Below, piece by piece: positions 48,097 to 60,216 of a stretch of DNA of 64,000 bases (within the stretch, counting starts at the first letter, position 1; every line of letters begins with the position of its first letter). This DNA comes from Solenopsis invicta (lineage: Eukaryota > Arthropoda > Insecta > Hymenoptera > Formicidae): NCBI RefSeq assembly GCF_016802725.1, contig NC_052672.1, forward strand, positions 11,914,710 to 11,978,709, in the 5' to 3' direction. A program made the position numbers and the translations under genes. The notes under the pieces were generated by a model. That model made no database searches, had not been told where the DNA came from, and saw only the letters and a list, made by a program, of their open reading frames with translations.

Positions 48097-51000
48097 TCAA
48101 AGGTTTGAAGAATTTCTTAGAGATTTACTTCCGTAGGTGTTGGCAGGGGGACAAAAGGCTGAGCAAGGGGTTGGCAGGGGGACGAGCGTACCAGGCGGGA
48201 TGTAGCTGTCAAAGAAGATATTGGTGCATAAATCGTGAAATTCAAAATTGACGAGGCACGTAAGAACGCGTAGCGTGAATCGCGAGATGCTAGGTTGCTA
48301 AATGACTAGATAAAGAGCAAGGCTCGTACCTTAGATTGTACGTGGTATTGTCCTCCATGGGATTGACGGGTGAATAATAGGGCGTAGCCGCAGCCCATGG
48401 CTTGTCGATCTGATCCGCAGGCTCCACCGGCTGATAACTCAGTCGCATCGTGGTCTCGGATTCCATCGGAACGTCGGACGGCTGGTACGTGCGTATGGGT
48501 GCGTACGATTTAATAGGCAGCAGGCATTCATGATCGTTCGGTATATAAGACAGCTTATGAGTCGTACAGGCTGCAATATGATCACATGTTAGAAATGAAA
48601 AATCGCAAGCGGGATAATCAAGCGGCGTCTAAATCTTTTTTTTTTCTTTTTTTAAAAGAAGAAACAGCACGCTCTCGTCTTTGGATGAAGAAATAGCACT
48701 TTCTCCGATCGACAAGTACAAAGTAAGATATCAAATATGCTAATTACGGCGATATCATTTGTACGGTTAAATACTTACATTCCAGCGGCAAGGGCGAGAA
48801 AGTGAGATTGTTCTCGGGTCGAATCTCCGCAGGCGGCATCACGCGCTTCCAAGTGAAGTCTTGCTTCTGCGTAGTTTTATCTTGCATCGGACCTCTGCCT
48901 AGCCACTGTCTGTCGCAGGGTGTGAAAGGCGTTTCCGGCTTGACGCACCAATTGCCCAGGAAACTTAACTGTAGCGGTAACGATATGATATTGATTAAAT
49001 ATCGAAGATTCGAAAAATTTGGAATTTTAATTGAAATCTATTGTCTAAAAAATGTGTTGGTGCAATTTGAACAATTCTGCGACTAATAGCGATTGTCTCG
49101 TCTCGAACGTGGCTCGCGATGTTGAAACGACAAAGCCGGCCGACGTCCTCGATCTTTACGGGAATAGTCATTGTTGTCTCAATTCGCTACAATAGCGTTA
49201 TGGCTTGCTAGAAAGAGGACTATCGAATCAATCTGCGAGGCGACGCAATGATTGTTGGGCAATTTGAGAAAATTATCACGTAACCACCGCATAATGCACT
49301 CGAAAGTGTAACTGTCGACCCGAATTAGTGTATCATCCTCGAGACGAATTCACCGTGAAGTTGCGATTCAGCGTTTGCTCACCCGATTGATGGTGTCGTG
49401 GGAGAGCGGACACGGCGAGAAAATCATGTTGCTAGGCTGGCGAATGGGATCCGGCGGCTTGTCACCGCCACACCCGAAATAGCTGAGTCGATACGTGGTG
49501 TTGTCGTCGAAGCAGCAGCCGGCATTCAACAAGTTTTCGGTCTCATCGTGTCTAAAAGGTTCCGAAGGTTTCTCGCAGTGAGGCCAATAACTTAATCTAT
49601 AGGTCGTGCATCCGTCCATCGGCGTCACCGGGCGATGGTACTCTCCTTTGAAACTCCATGGTATCTCCTCCTAGAAAGAAAATAATTATATGTATCTAAT
49701 ATTCAAATGTAATAAATATAAAAAAAAATAATTTTTGTTTTTTGTTTAAATCAGGAAATTATTAACGTAACTTGTAAAATCAAGTAGTAAATAATCGAAA
49801 AATGTTTAAAATATAATTACATTAAGAAAAAAATACGGCATTATTGTAATAATTCATAAATTATAAAAAAAAACTTAAGAAATGGATTAAACGAAGTAAG
49901 TTTTCGAGTTGTTGTCTTGAAACTCACTTTTACGGGTGCCTCGGTTGGCCAATAGCTAAGTCTGTATGTCGTGCAACCTTCCATCGGCACATCTGACTTG
50001 ACATATTTTTTAATGGGCGCGTAAGATTGTACCGGAAGCAAGCAGGAGGAGTTATAGTAGCTCAAGCGATACGTCGTATCATCTGTCTCCCGACATTATT
50101 AATTAACTAACTATTACTTTTTACTATACGCGTTGTTTTTTAAAATTAAAATTAGAATAGATATTTTTATCTCTAACGCTGGAAATTACCAGACAAGGCG
50201 GCACAAGGAGGATACAAATTATTTTGCGCCTTTAATATCTTAGGGGGTTTTACGCTTTTCCAAGAATAATCATGTTTGTGCGTCGTGACGTCCTCGATCG
50301 GACCTCTACCCAGCCACTGCCTATCGCAGGGAGTTATTGGCGGATCTGTTTTCACGCACCAATTGCCAAAATAGCTCATCTGGAAGAACGATCGAACTCT
50401 AATCAGCGAGTCGTTTTAATTGCAAATTATTTGTCATACTTTATGCGTCGTTTCATCAGACATTGGCGTGTCACCGCATGTTAAATTGTCTTCGGGACGA
50501 AGAGATTCCGGCACGATGGTGTCGGACCCTTCCCAGTAAGAGAGGCGATACGTTGTATTCTTATCCATCGGTACGTTCGATTTCCAGTAATACTAAAGAT
50601 AAGATTACAAAGGCAGAGAGTTTAATAGCAGAAAATGAGTAAAAATACATTTTTCGAGTGTTTATTTTATTTGAATATACATTAATCATAAAATTATAGA
50701 AGAAAATGTCAAAATATTTATTGAATTTTGTTTTAAACTACTTACTTGAACAGGCGCGAAAGATTTTGGTACTTCCGGTTGAACATATTTCTGTAAAAAT
50801 TATTCGCTCTCTAATTCATATCCAAAATGAGCAAATAAATGCAACATGAATAAACACATTAAAATATGTTACTCACGTAGCATGTAGGTTGCGGTGTACA
50901 ACAGCAGCAACAGTTGCAGCATTCATCGTGATCTAGCTAAAATGCGTTTATTTCCGGAAAAGCAAATAACATAAATTGAGAAATTAGTAAAATGTCAAAT

Positions 51001-51239
51001 ACAGCTGTCACAATAATTTTTCTTTCTCTCATCAAACCTCACCCGAAGTTTATTTTTGGCCTCGATAATCGACTGCTGCGGCGTTCGTTTAGGTCTGCGG
51101 TGATAAAGTCAGTCAATATTTGTTTTTGCCGAGAGACACACATAAAATTTGAATAAGAAAAATACGCTTAGTAGCGAAATCAAATGTGTCAATAAATTAT
51201 TGCAGTATTAGCTCACGGATCAGGGGGACAAATCTCCAT
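48097..51239 (-). CDS. SAXO: SAXO/FAM154-type stabiliser of axonemal microtubules, 501 aa
   Basis: Microtubule-binding repeat protein of cilia and sperm flagella. Exons in order: 51217-51239, 51043-51094, 50877-50936, 50746-50790, 50440-50592, 50190-50379, 49928-50082, 49383-49670, 48779-48968, 48330-48570 and 48097-48205; phases close. The N-terminus has the family's Cys cluster (DECCNCCCCCTPQPTC, residues 29-44). The rest is built from repeats around TTYRLSYW: exon 5, exon 7 (two), exon 8 (two), exon 10 (two) and one across the last intron, with degenerate ones in exons 6 and 9. Exons 6 and 9 are both 190 bp, share NWCVK, TPCDRQWLGRGP and matching phases, and mark an internal duplication of an exon block. 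Exon 1 (MEICPPD) was chosen for its ATG, phase and GTGAGC donor. An AATAAA lies 90 nt past the stop. Confidence 0.92.
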
Positions 51240-52246
51240 AATTCATAAAACAGTTTATGTCACTGCCGGTATCTCACTTCGAATATCACAAATATAGCGG
51301 AAAAATTTAGTTAGATATAATTTTCAAAGGTTTTAATCATAATTTTTAAACGTTGCAAATGGTAACAAAAAAGTGAAATGACCGAGTCATATGACGTTAT
51401 TCATTATCGTTTCGAGATGAGGCGAGATTTATAATTGATTGATCAACCGCATTATGCATAAATTATGCAGTTTTTACAGAAGACAAAGTTGCGTTTACGC
51501 ACAATTGATTAATCGACGAATTAAAAAAACTTGCATATGCTAATGAAAATTTCAAAGGAAAGAATATAATTTTCTTTTAAAGCTCATTTTCTGTCTATAG
51601 TAAAAAAATTTATCTGAATTTTAAGATAACATTTTATTTAAATAATTAGTTAATTTTTTGAGGAAGTTTCTTCATGCCTAGGAATTAAGAAATACACAAT
51701 AAAGTAAAAAATTTATTCGGAATTTATTAATTCAATGTGTACAATTGTAAACTCGTTTGAATCGTGTAAAAAAAACCAAAAGGCCAGTATTCATAGTCGA
51801 TTCTTATTTCAAGATCGTTTTAAGTAATATCTTAAGATGCTAATACGGCTCTCTGATTGGTTGATGACATCTTAAGATAAAACTTAAAATGATCTTAAAT
51901 ATAAGAATCGATTATGAATACCAACAGTACGTATATTTATTAGTAAAAAATCATCGGCTATTGATTTAGTGTTATAAGAACTATATATTCACTTCATTAA
52001 AATTCATTAAAAAAAAAAAAACGCTAAAACGAATGACTAAACGCGAGAATTATTCTTAATGTCCTATAGCCTAATTTAATTTACGCGCATACGATTAGGT
52101 ATTTAATTACATTTTACGAAGTTACGCTATTCTGCGACTATTATTAGTTTCTTTTGGTTTAGATATTAACACATATTGATACGCTACTCAGAAAGTATCT
52201 ATCAAAATGACGTAAGAAGTAAACCGATATGAACAACCGAACGGAT
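51240..52246. other. Spacer between the SAXO-type and FNIP genes
   Basis: AT-rich, with the foldable element at 51786-51922 and no gene recognised. The promoter of the SAXO-type gene should lie at its left edge and the FNIP 3' UTR at its right edge. Confidence 0.5.
51786..51922. repeat. MITE, about 137 bp, long inverted repeats
   Basis: The left end, GTATTCATAGTCGATTCTTA, is the near-exact reverse complement of the right end, TAAGAATCGATTATGAATAC. Pairing continues inward through TTTCAAGATCGTTTTAAG and ATCTTAAGATG. Nearly the whole sequence is arms, with a short spacer. The bases CCA occur on both flanks but are too few to define a target duplication. Confidence 0.85.
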
Positions 52247-55200
52247 TTAAGTTAGCGTAAGACCGAATCGTTGCGCTATTTCCGGAGAATGAGTGGTTGC
52301 AACCGCGAGTAAAAGTGGTATGTCGGCTGCATCGAGATCAAGAGCGTTCGTTAAGCTGTTCACATTGGCGTCGGACTCCTCCATGGACATCATCATCTCC
52401 GCCAAGGCTTCGCTTCTTAACCATAATTCCCTCAGTTTAGACTCCAAAATGGCTATGCACTAGAATATTAGTTTGACTCAAAATTTTTACTTATTTAGAA
52501 AATTTAGAAATAAAAAAGAAAGGCAGAGATTTCGATCAAATTAAGATAGAAAGAAACTCACATGGGTAGGAGAGTGGTATTTTCGCCATACATAGGCGAA
52601 AGATTCTAGCATATTTGACACCAGACGCGACATTCCGACTGGCAGCGGAGGACTTTGCCAGGGCGCGTTATTCGACAAGATTCCAACGTGCCACGTGTCC
52701 AGATCGGCCAACACGCAGAGTGCTTCTGCAACTGGTTGATCGATCGTCGGAAATCGAGCGCTGGCCATAATTTCCTCCCGTATATACGACCACCACTTCT
52801 CCTCCGATTCAATCTCAGGATTGTCCTTTTCACTTTCTGACAATTTCTTTTTTCTCCTCTTTTTTTTCTTGGTTACGCCCTGTAGCACCAAACCCCACGT
52901 ATAGCCTGTATTTAAAATGTTATTCTCGTCATTTATCGTTTTATTTCTCATGAGAGTTTTGGTAAAGCCCATTTCTCTAATTAATCCAGTTTTGACCTGT
53001 GAAATTTTTTTCGATCTGTAACAAAGAATCATTATTAAATTTAATATTTATTTTAAAATCCAAAAGTGTAGATTTTTTATTTCATTTTTAGATAGCATAA
53101 TTCATGACTTTATTGCAAAAAGATCACGATATAAAGACTTGTTATTAATAAATCTTATACTATATTTCAACAATACACTAACTGTGGCATTGGCAGCTCC
53201 ACGACGCTATTGGCTTCCATCAGAGCCTCGAGACTGTTGGATCGCGACAGTCTCGTGGTTCTGCCACCTTCGGAACTTCCGCACGTGCGTAACACCTCCG
53301 TCGCGTTCGTCGGCGTTTCCAACAACTGCTTGCTGCTGTCATAATCTTGCGAGGCGGCATACCCCTGACCGTTGCACTTTAAACAAAAGCCAATGGACCT
53401 CGTACCCATACTGGACGCCGTCCCCGGAGGCGGCTGTATGCTTTTCGACGATTCGGGAAAGTTTCGCTGGATGATCTTTCTCAACACGCCTTCCGGAAGT
53501 TGCGCAGACGTACTGGGCAGTCTCGTGAAAGTGTAAGAACATTGACAATTGTTTCCGAGACGCGGCCTCAACGGTAACTTCGCGGGTTTGTCTTCGCCAC
53601 CGAGGGTGAAGAAGACCTGCGATTCCTTAAATTCATCGACGAATCCGTCGTTCGCGTCAAGTGGTAATTCGGGTCTGTTGTAGAACATCTTGAGTGGATC
53701 CACGTTGTTATTCAGATGATGATGGAGCTCAGCCTTTCCGGTCGCAAGACTGTCTTCGGCATCGTGCGCTCCCAACTTCTTCTCGAAGCCTCGCAGAGGA
53801 GGAAACTGCGGGAAATCTAGCGGCTGACATCCTTTCAATGTGACATCTTCCTGCGACTCGATCTCGCTAACAATTATTTTTACTTCGCTCGACACTTTGC
53901 AATCTTTCTTTTCGTCCTCCTTAGATCGGTCCTCCTGCATCAGCTCGTATTTCTCGCTCTCGTGATTTTCACGCGTTAGAAATTCCTTTAATGGAAACTT
54001 GAGATCCACCGGCGGCTCGGTCGATTTCGTCATGAGCGTGTCAAGGCCGGATTTCATGGTGCCGCTACGCTTCAGGGGACTGGCGGATCGCGAGATCCTC
54101 GGTCGTTCCGCAGAATGCCGTAGAATGCATTGCGCATCGCCGCCGGTTTCGGACGACTGTGTCGACTTGCGCGATGGTAAAACGCGCGACTCGCGTCTGC
54201 GAATCGAGGTCTCTCGATCGTTGAACGGACACGACGGCCTCCTGTTACTGAACAGGTACGGTCGTTTGCTGCGAGCCTGCTCCAGCATGTTCGTCGCCAT
54301 CTCCACGTCTTGCTGCGACGTGCAACGGTATTCCTGGCATTTCCGTATTGTCCCACTGCGAATGAAGTAAGACAGGAACGACAATACGGAATTAATTAAA
54401 TCGCTTTTCCGAGGATCGCCCGCAATTACGGTGTGCGCTACTTTCAAGGGATTGCCTAGCGCGCCATACAAGTCGCCAAGTTGTGCCCACAGTGGATTGC
54501 AGGAATACCAGCTACCCAGCTTCTCGATCTGAATGTAGAGATGAATTATCACGAAAACCTCAGTAAATTCTCGCATGGGATTAGTAATTAATATTTGACA
54601 TACGTTAATCTTCATGAAAATTTTTTATAATTTACTAATGATTTAATTAGTTTTTTTTTATTAAATATGTTTCATGTGCTGTTAATACATTTTTAAAAGA
54701 TTTTGTCAATTTTGTTGTACTGATCATGTTTAATCTATACAATTTCTGCGTTTAATTCCAAGACTCTTTCTTCTCAGTTTTTTTGAGATTTCTTAAACTC
54801 ACCATATGCCGATCACGCGGAGATAGTACGGTGTACACCCAGCCGAGATGATACGTTAATACGGCAGTTACCACGGTGCTAAGGAAACTGAAAGACGCTG
54901 AAATAAATATCGGGACGTTCACTCAATCCATGATCTACGCGCCTACACTCACAAATTTGTTGATTTTGTATCGAGTTCGTCGAATAATTGGCACATCTGT
55001 TGCAAACTGCGATGCAAGGTATATGTCTTGTCGTTCACCGTCACGGAATTAAGCAGAACATCGTGCCACAGCAGAGGCGTGCGGATGTTAACATCGACAT
55101 CAAGAAGTATATGCAACAGCGAGATAACAAATCGAGACGTCGCTCTGCACATTCTGTCAGTCAACTGCATCCTCTTGCAGTTGAAACCGGTAATGTTGCT

Positions 55201-58200
55201 CGTCTCGATGCAAAAATACCGCAAACGATCCAGCATCCCTTCTAGGAGAGCCATGTGTTCTAAGAGTCGTATCTTTATCTGGCTGTAAATTACAAATATT
55301 TTTATTTTTTTATAATTAATTATCAATTTTTCATCGCCAGAGGCACACATAATTATGTTTATATATATTACTCTGTCATAAAATGGACTACAATCTGCAG
55401 AATAAATAAATAAAATCAATTTGACTCATTAATAGACAAGTGTAATTTTAACACGGAGTACATAAGTAGACATATACATGTAATAAATCGGCAGGTTTTT
55501 CTTCAAACGTTATTTAATTTTTAAAGTTTCCTTTTTTACTTACGTACAATTAACTTTTCTTTTCTTAATCAGAAAATTACCATAATATTTGCATTTAAAA
55601 TAATTTAAAATAATTCCTGTAGTTCAGAAATAAATGTTCTTTTTATTCTAATCAAAAAAACACGCAAGATAATTCTATACCTTTCATGACCCTGAGCCAA
55701 TCGCACTAACATCGTCAAACCCAGTCTAGTTTTGTGTCGCTTTCCGTGTCCGTCACGCCCGTCGCTTCCGTTCTCGTTCCAGTGCTGCATCCCGAAGGCA
55801 TCGTCGGAGTCTGATCGTCCGAGAGAAGTCGAGACCGCCCTCAACCATCTTTTGCGTAAGCTGGTGAGACTGCCGATCCCGGAAGATCCGTTACTCTCCA
55901 ACGATTGCGAACCTGGATCAGCATTGCGTAAGCTACGATGCACCCCTGACACTAAATCACTCTAATCGTTGCCATGAACTTACTGCCCGTCGTAGGAGTT
56001 ATGTCTATGTCCCAGCCGCTACCGATACTCGAGCACGTCGAACTCTTTCGCTGACCCACGTGCGAATCGTTACTCGACAGATTGCCAGAGCTCGGCCGGG
56101 ACTCTGCAATGGAAACCTAATCAGGATTTATTCTGGCGCTACTTGCAACAATTCTTCCATTCTTGCATTTGTCACATTTGATAGATTATTGTATCGTCTA
56201 GAATTAAATGGATTATTGTAACAAAGAAAATTAATTTAGAATATATTGCAGGTATAAATAGGTATGTATCCGAGCTTATCTTTATGAAAAAATCCGCTTT
56301 CCTTACTAGAATGCATTTAATCGAGAAACTGTTGAAGAAGCTGTTTAAGCTGCTTAAGAAGAAGAATTAATTCCTCTTTATTGTATACTAAAGTAATGAT
56401 ATTGTTCATGTACTTACGAAATGATCGCATACTGGTGTTGCTGGAAGTAGATTCCATGTGCAAGGACCGACCGAGTCCTTCATCCGAGACTTTTTCACTA
56501 TAATAAAACGATAAATAGAACTGATCTATAATATAATAGAAAAAAAATTTTTTGAATAAAGTTTACCTCGTCTTGCACGTGCCATGCTCCGTCGCCGGAA
56601 ATATTTTTGTGCACATGATACATGGTGGAGAATTCATCGAGTGAACCTTTAAATTAAAAAAGAAAATTAATAATTAAAATTAATCTCTGTGTACTTTTGC
56701 AAAAAAAATTTTAATGGTGTTTTGTCAAGATCGATTTACCTTGAACGACGACCCCCTGTACGTCATTGCCACAGTACCGAACACCATTTCACTCAGCAGA
56801 TTCACGTCATCTTCGACAGTCTTATCTCGCTGAAAATTTTAAATGCTACATTTCGTTAAAAATATTTAATATTTATAGGCAAAAATGTAAATGTTGAAAT
56901 ATAAATGTAAATAATTTTCATAAACTCTCGGTATAAAGGTACTGTAATTTTATCTATAGGGACAAAGAAATAATTGCTACAGTAAGAAAGAGTAGATGTA
57001 AAACAGTTAATAAGTAAATAAAAAAGTTAATAAAATTCTTCTGCATTATTAAAAGAAAACAGTTACATACATTTTACATGCTTATATATCACAGCAAAAT
57101 AGTTTAAAAATTTATACTATTATTATTATTTCAGATTTCAATATTATTTGATTAAATTTATAAATCGTGGTTTGATTATAATTAATAATATATAAAACTC
57201 GATGATTACCTCGAAATCACGAGCAGTCCCTATATTAAAAAGTGTCTCGTATTTTCCCTCTGCATTGTTGTTCACCGCAGTGCACACAGTTTCGCTTTTA
57301 TTTCGGTGCTTCTGCACCGTCATTGAATCAAAGAGAAGTTTTCTACCGCGCCATTCGCATTCTCGAAATAACAAAATCCGCACTTGATCCGCTCCAACTT
57401 GCAACACGGAGTCCCTACAATAACTTTACAAAATGCACTGGTTTATTTGGGAACTCTTTTCTGCATGCAAGGTATTTAAAATAAATAATAAAAGTAATAA
57501 AATAAAAATAAAATAGTAAATTTTATTCTTATTGATAATTAATAATTAATTCTGTTAATATTAATAAGCAAATTTCATCCTTTCATATTCAACTGTTTTA
57601 AGGAAACATATTTGTACCTAGACAGAAAAACTCTTTAACCACTTCATGTCTAATCATTAATATTTTAATATGAGATCGCGCTGAAGAATCACCGCGTTCA
57701 GAAATCTATGTCAGATTATATCTAAGTATTATATTCCTTTTAATCTTTTTAGAACCTTGTTCTCATTACGGTCCAATAATCATTGTAAAATACATTTTAT
57801 TTGATAGATATAATAAACATAAATAAAAATGGCCGTGAGTCACCGATAACCCACGCGTCGTGGTGGAGAAGTTATCTAAAATTGGTACAGAATGTGTTGA
57901 TGAAACAAATACGTCATGCTCTTGTTCTAATAAAATGTTATTTGTTTCATTAATATTGTTACAGTATTACTAAAATTATTTTCATTTAAATTGTTGTTAG
58001 CTAGTGTTGCTATTACATATCTTTTTTTTCTACGTAAAAATAAAACGAAATTAAAATATAAAATGACGGATGCAAACGGTAAAATATTTTCAAATAAAAT
58101 TGTGTATAATAGGATTTTAGGGTCAAATATAAATAGAAATGTAAAAAGTCTAAAATGTCGAGCTTAAGAATACGGCAAGTGCAAAAGTAAAATATCTTTA

Positions 58201-59035
58201 AATTTTAGTGAAAGTTTATATTAAGACATTTTCAGAAAAAGTCTCGTAACTCTTTTAGATATTCATCTCATTATTATTTTATTATGTTAAGTGTTCATTT
58301 ACATAATTTAATGTTCACATAACGATTTGTAATACAATCTTTGCTTACGTTAAATTGAAATCGCAATAAAATAAAATAAAAAATTAAATAATTCAGTAAT
58401 AAAAACTAAAATAAATCGGCGTATGTACGATATAAAAATTGAGCCAACTTGTACGAAGAGTTAGATGAAGTTTTCATGATATCTCCCTCGAATGGAGAAG
58501 CCCCGAAGCGCTTCGTCGGCGCGACGCGCTTTGACGTTGCGTTGGTAAAACAGCCGCAGATGCGAAAATGGAGCCAAGTAATCGCAATGAAGCAGGTTAG
58601 GCAAGCAGCATAAGCGTCAGTCTTTATTATAAAATTCCCAGCTTCTGCTGACCGATAATGCCACGCTATCGCCACTTTTATTTCGCCGGCCAGGCGATAC
58701 AGAGAAAAATGCATTTCGCTCCGTTTTCTCCTCGCGAAATTCTACCTTTATCTTCAGCGCTAATGCAGAATGGTAATGCGATTGATAAAAAATTGACATG
58801 ACACGTTATAATAACGCGAGACATAGATCGCGATGACGACGGATGCTGCTCCAGTCACTCCGGAGGGATCCACGAGCGAAAACGGAGCAAAAACGCGCTT
58901 CCCGAAATGGAGTAGCGCGATCTCTCTTGCTCACCTATCATTCCCAGTTGTTCGCGCACTGAACACTATGCTCTCAGCACTTTCGCGCGGACTGCTCTTC
59001 CTCGCAGGTAGCAGCTTATCGAGCAACGGCATCAT
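52247..59035 (-). CDS. FNIP: Folliculin-interacting protein (FNIP), 1124 aa
   Basis: Partner of folliculin; in animals the complex is a Rag GTPase-activating regulator of mTORC1 at the lysosome and binds AMPK. Exons in order: 58935-59035, 57210-57414, 56740-56829, 56567-56646, 56418-56497, 55984-56103, 55681-55951, 54953-55282, 54803-54887, 53183-54528, 52562-53015 and 52247-52459; the phases close to 3375 nt. The N-terminal part has VRILLFRECEWRGRKLLFDS (45-64) and EMVFGTVAMTYRGSSFK, both FNIP_N blocks. The middle has the conserved LTYHLGWVYTVL and NPLWAQLGDLYGALG. The C-terminus has GYTWGLVLQGV, EALCVLADLDTWHVGILS and PLLLAVATTHSP, as in FNIP1/2. The 1346-bp exon 10 encodes a long, mostly low-complexity linker. 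The length matches vertebrate FNIPs. The exon 9 acceptor was placed at the second of two adjacent CAGs to keep phase. Confidence 0.93.
57415..58934 (-). other. First intron of FNIP
   Basis: Intron of about 1.5 kb between the first coding exon (donor TAG|GTGAGC) and exon 2. AT-rich in the left two thirds and more balanced from about 58430. Open minus-strand frames here show no family match. Confidence 0.6.
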
Positions 59036-60216
59036 ATAGCCACGGCCCGTCATCTATGGTGATTGCATCGCCTCGCCTCGGATCGGACCTGCGTCTATCA
59101 TGTCACGCGGAACTGCACCATACATGTTCGCGCGGGTATAAGTCTCTTACTGTAAATAAAGTCACGTGCAGAGGAGTCATATGATTGCCCGAGATAATAG
59201 CTCAGCGTCGCTGGCGGATGGCATGGTCGAGGCCGCAACTTGGTGGAACGACCTCCTACCGAGCGCCTTTCATATCGAATCCATCATTCGTATATAGTTT
59301 TCATCGGAATTTTCCCAATATCTACCTCATGGCATTTTTTTTCTCCATGCGTACAGATTTTCCCGAAGAGGAATTATAAATCTCATGAGAAATCACGGAC
59401 TACCGACCGACGACTGTTGCTGAATCATCAGTAGATCCCGCAAGATGGAGACACCCGTTATATCACGTCAAAGTAAGCGGTCTCTTTGAAGCCACGATAG
59501 GTCCTCTAATATCGGTGTACTCGTGTCGCGCATTTAAGGGTTAACGGTACAAGCTATTTTTGTCTATGATGTCAGATGGGAGCATTGCGCAAACTACCTT
59601 TGCAATTCGTATCCACGTAAATAATTTTTTTATTAATAAAATTACTCTACTTTTGTTTTAGAATAAATATTAAATCAATTGATCCGTATAATATAAATTA
59701 TACACCGAAGAAAAAAAAAGCTGTTAACTTGATGAAATTTTTCAACTCAAGTAATTTCTTCAGTTCAAGTATTTATGTATTTGATTTAAATACATAAGAC
59801 ACTTCAAGTTTAAGCATTCATATATTTAAGTTGAATACATAAATACCTGAAAAAGAAATTTAATAAAGTTGAAAAATTTGGTCAAGTTAACAACTTGTTT
59901 TTCTCACAGTGTGCAAATGTACATACAATAACTTATTACCTTTTCAAATCATGCATTATTTTGTAAACATCGTCTACGTTTGCATTCGAATATTTTTACA
60001 TTAAATTATTGTGAATGTACAAATGTCGAAGCACAATAATTCAATTTTTATACAAATTACATTCGATAAAATAATCGATTGCACACAGAAGCGATAGTTT
60101 CCGAGCAGCTTGCGTTCTTACATAATTTCTCAGAAAATTTACGATGTCGGGAGACGTACGATGAGCGATATCACGTAAATATATGCATACGAAGCAACGC
60201 GCAGATATTTGCGAAA
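59036..60216. other. Spacer between FNIP and the DNAJB13-type gene
   Basis: The left part is CpG-richer and probably contains the FNIP promoter. The middle holds a foldback element (59702-59914). No additional gene was recognised. Confidence 0.5.
59702..59914. repeat. Foldback element, about 213 bp
   Basis: The left half reads ACACCGAAGAAAAA, GTTAACTTGATGAAATTTTT and ATTTATGTATTT. The right half carries the inverse of each: AAATACATAA, AAAAATTTGGTCAAGTTAAC and TTTTTCTCACAGTGTG. The whole unit can form one long imperfect hairpin. It is typical of MITEs; no target duplication was defined. Confidence 0.8.

Noticed and set aside
54072..54370. Frames on both strands inside the large FNIP exon
   Set aside because: Shadows of the FNIP coding frame, which alone shows conserved motifs and joins in phase to its neighbours.
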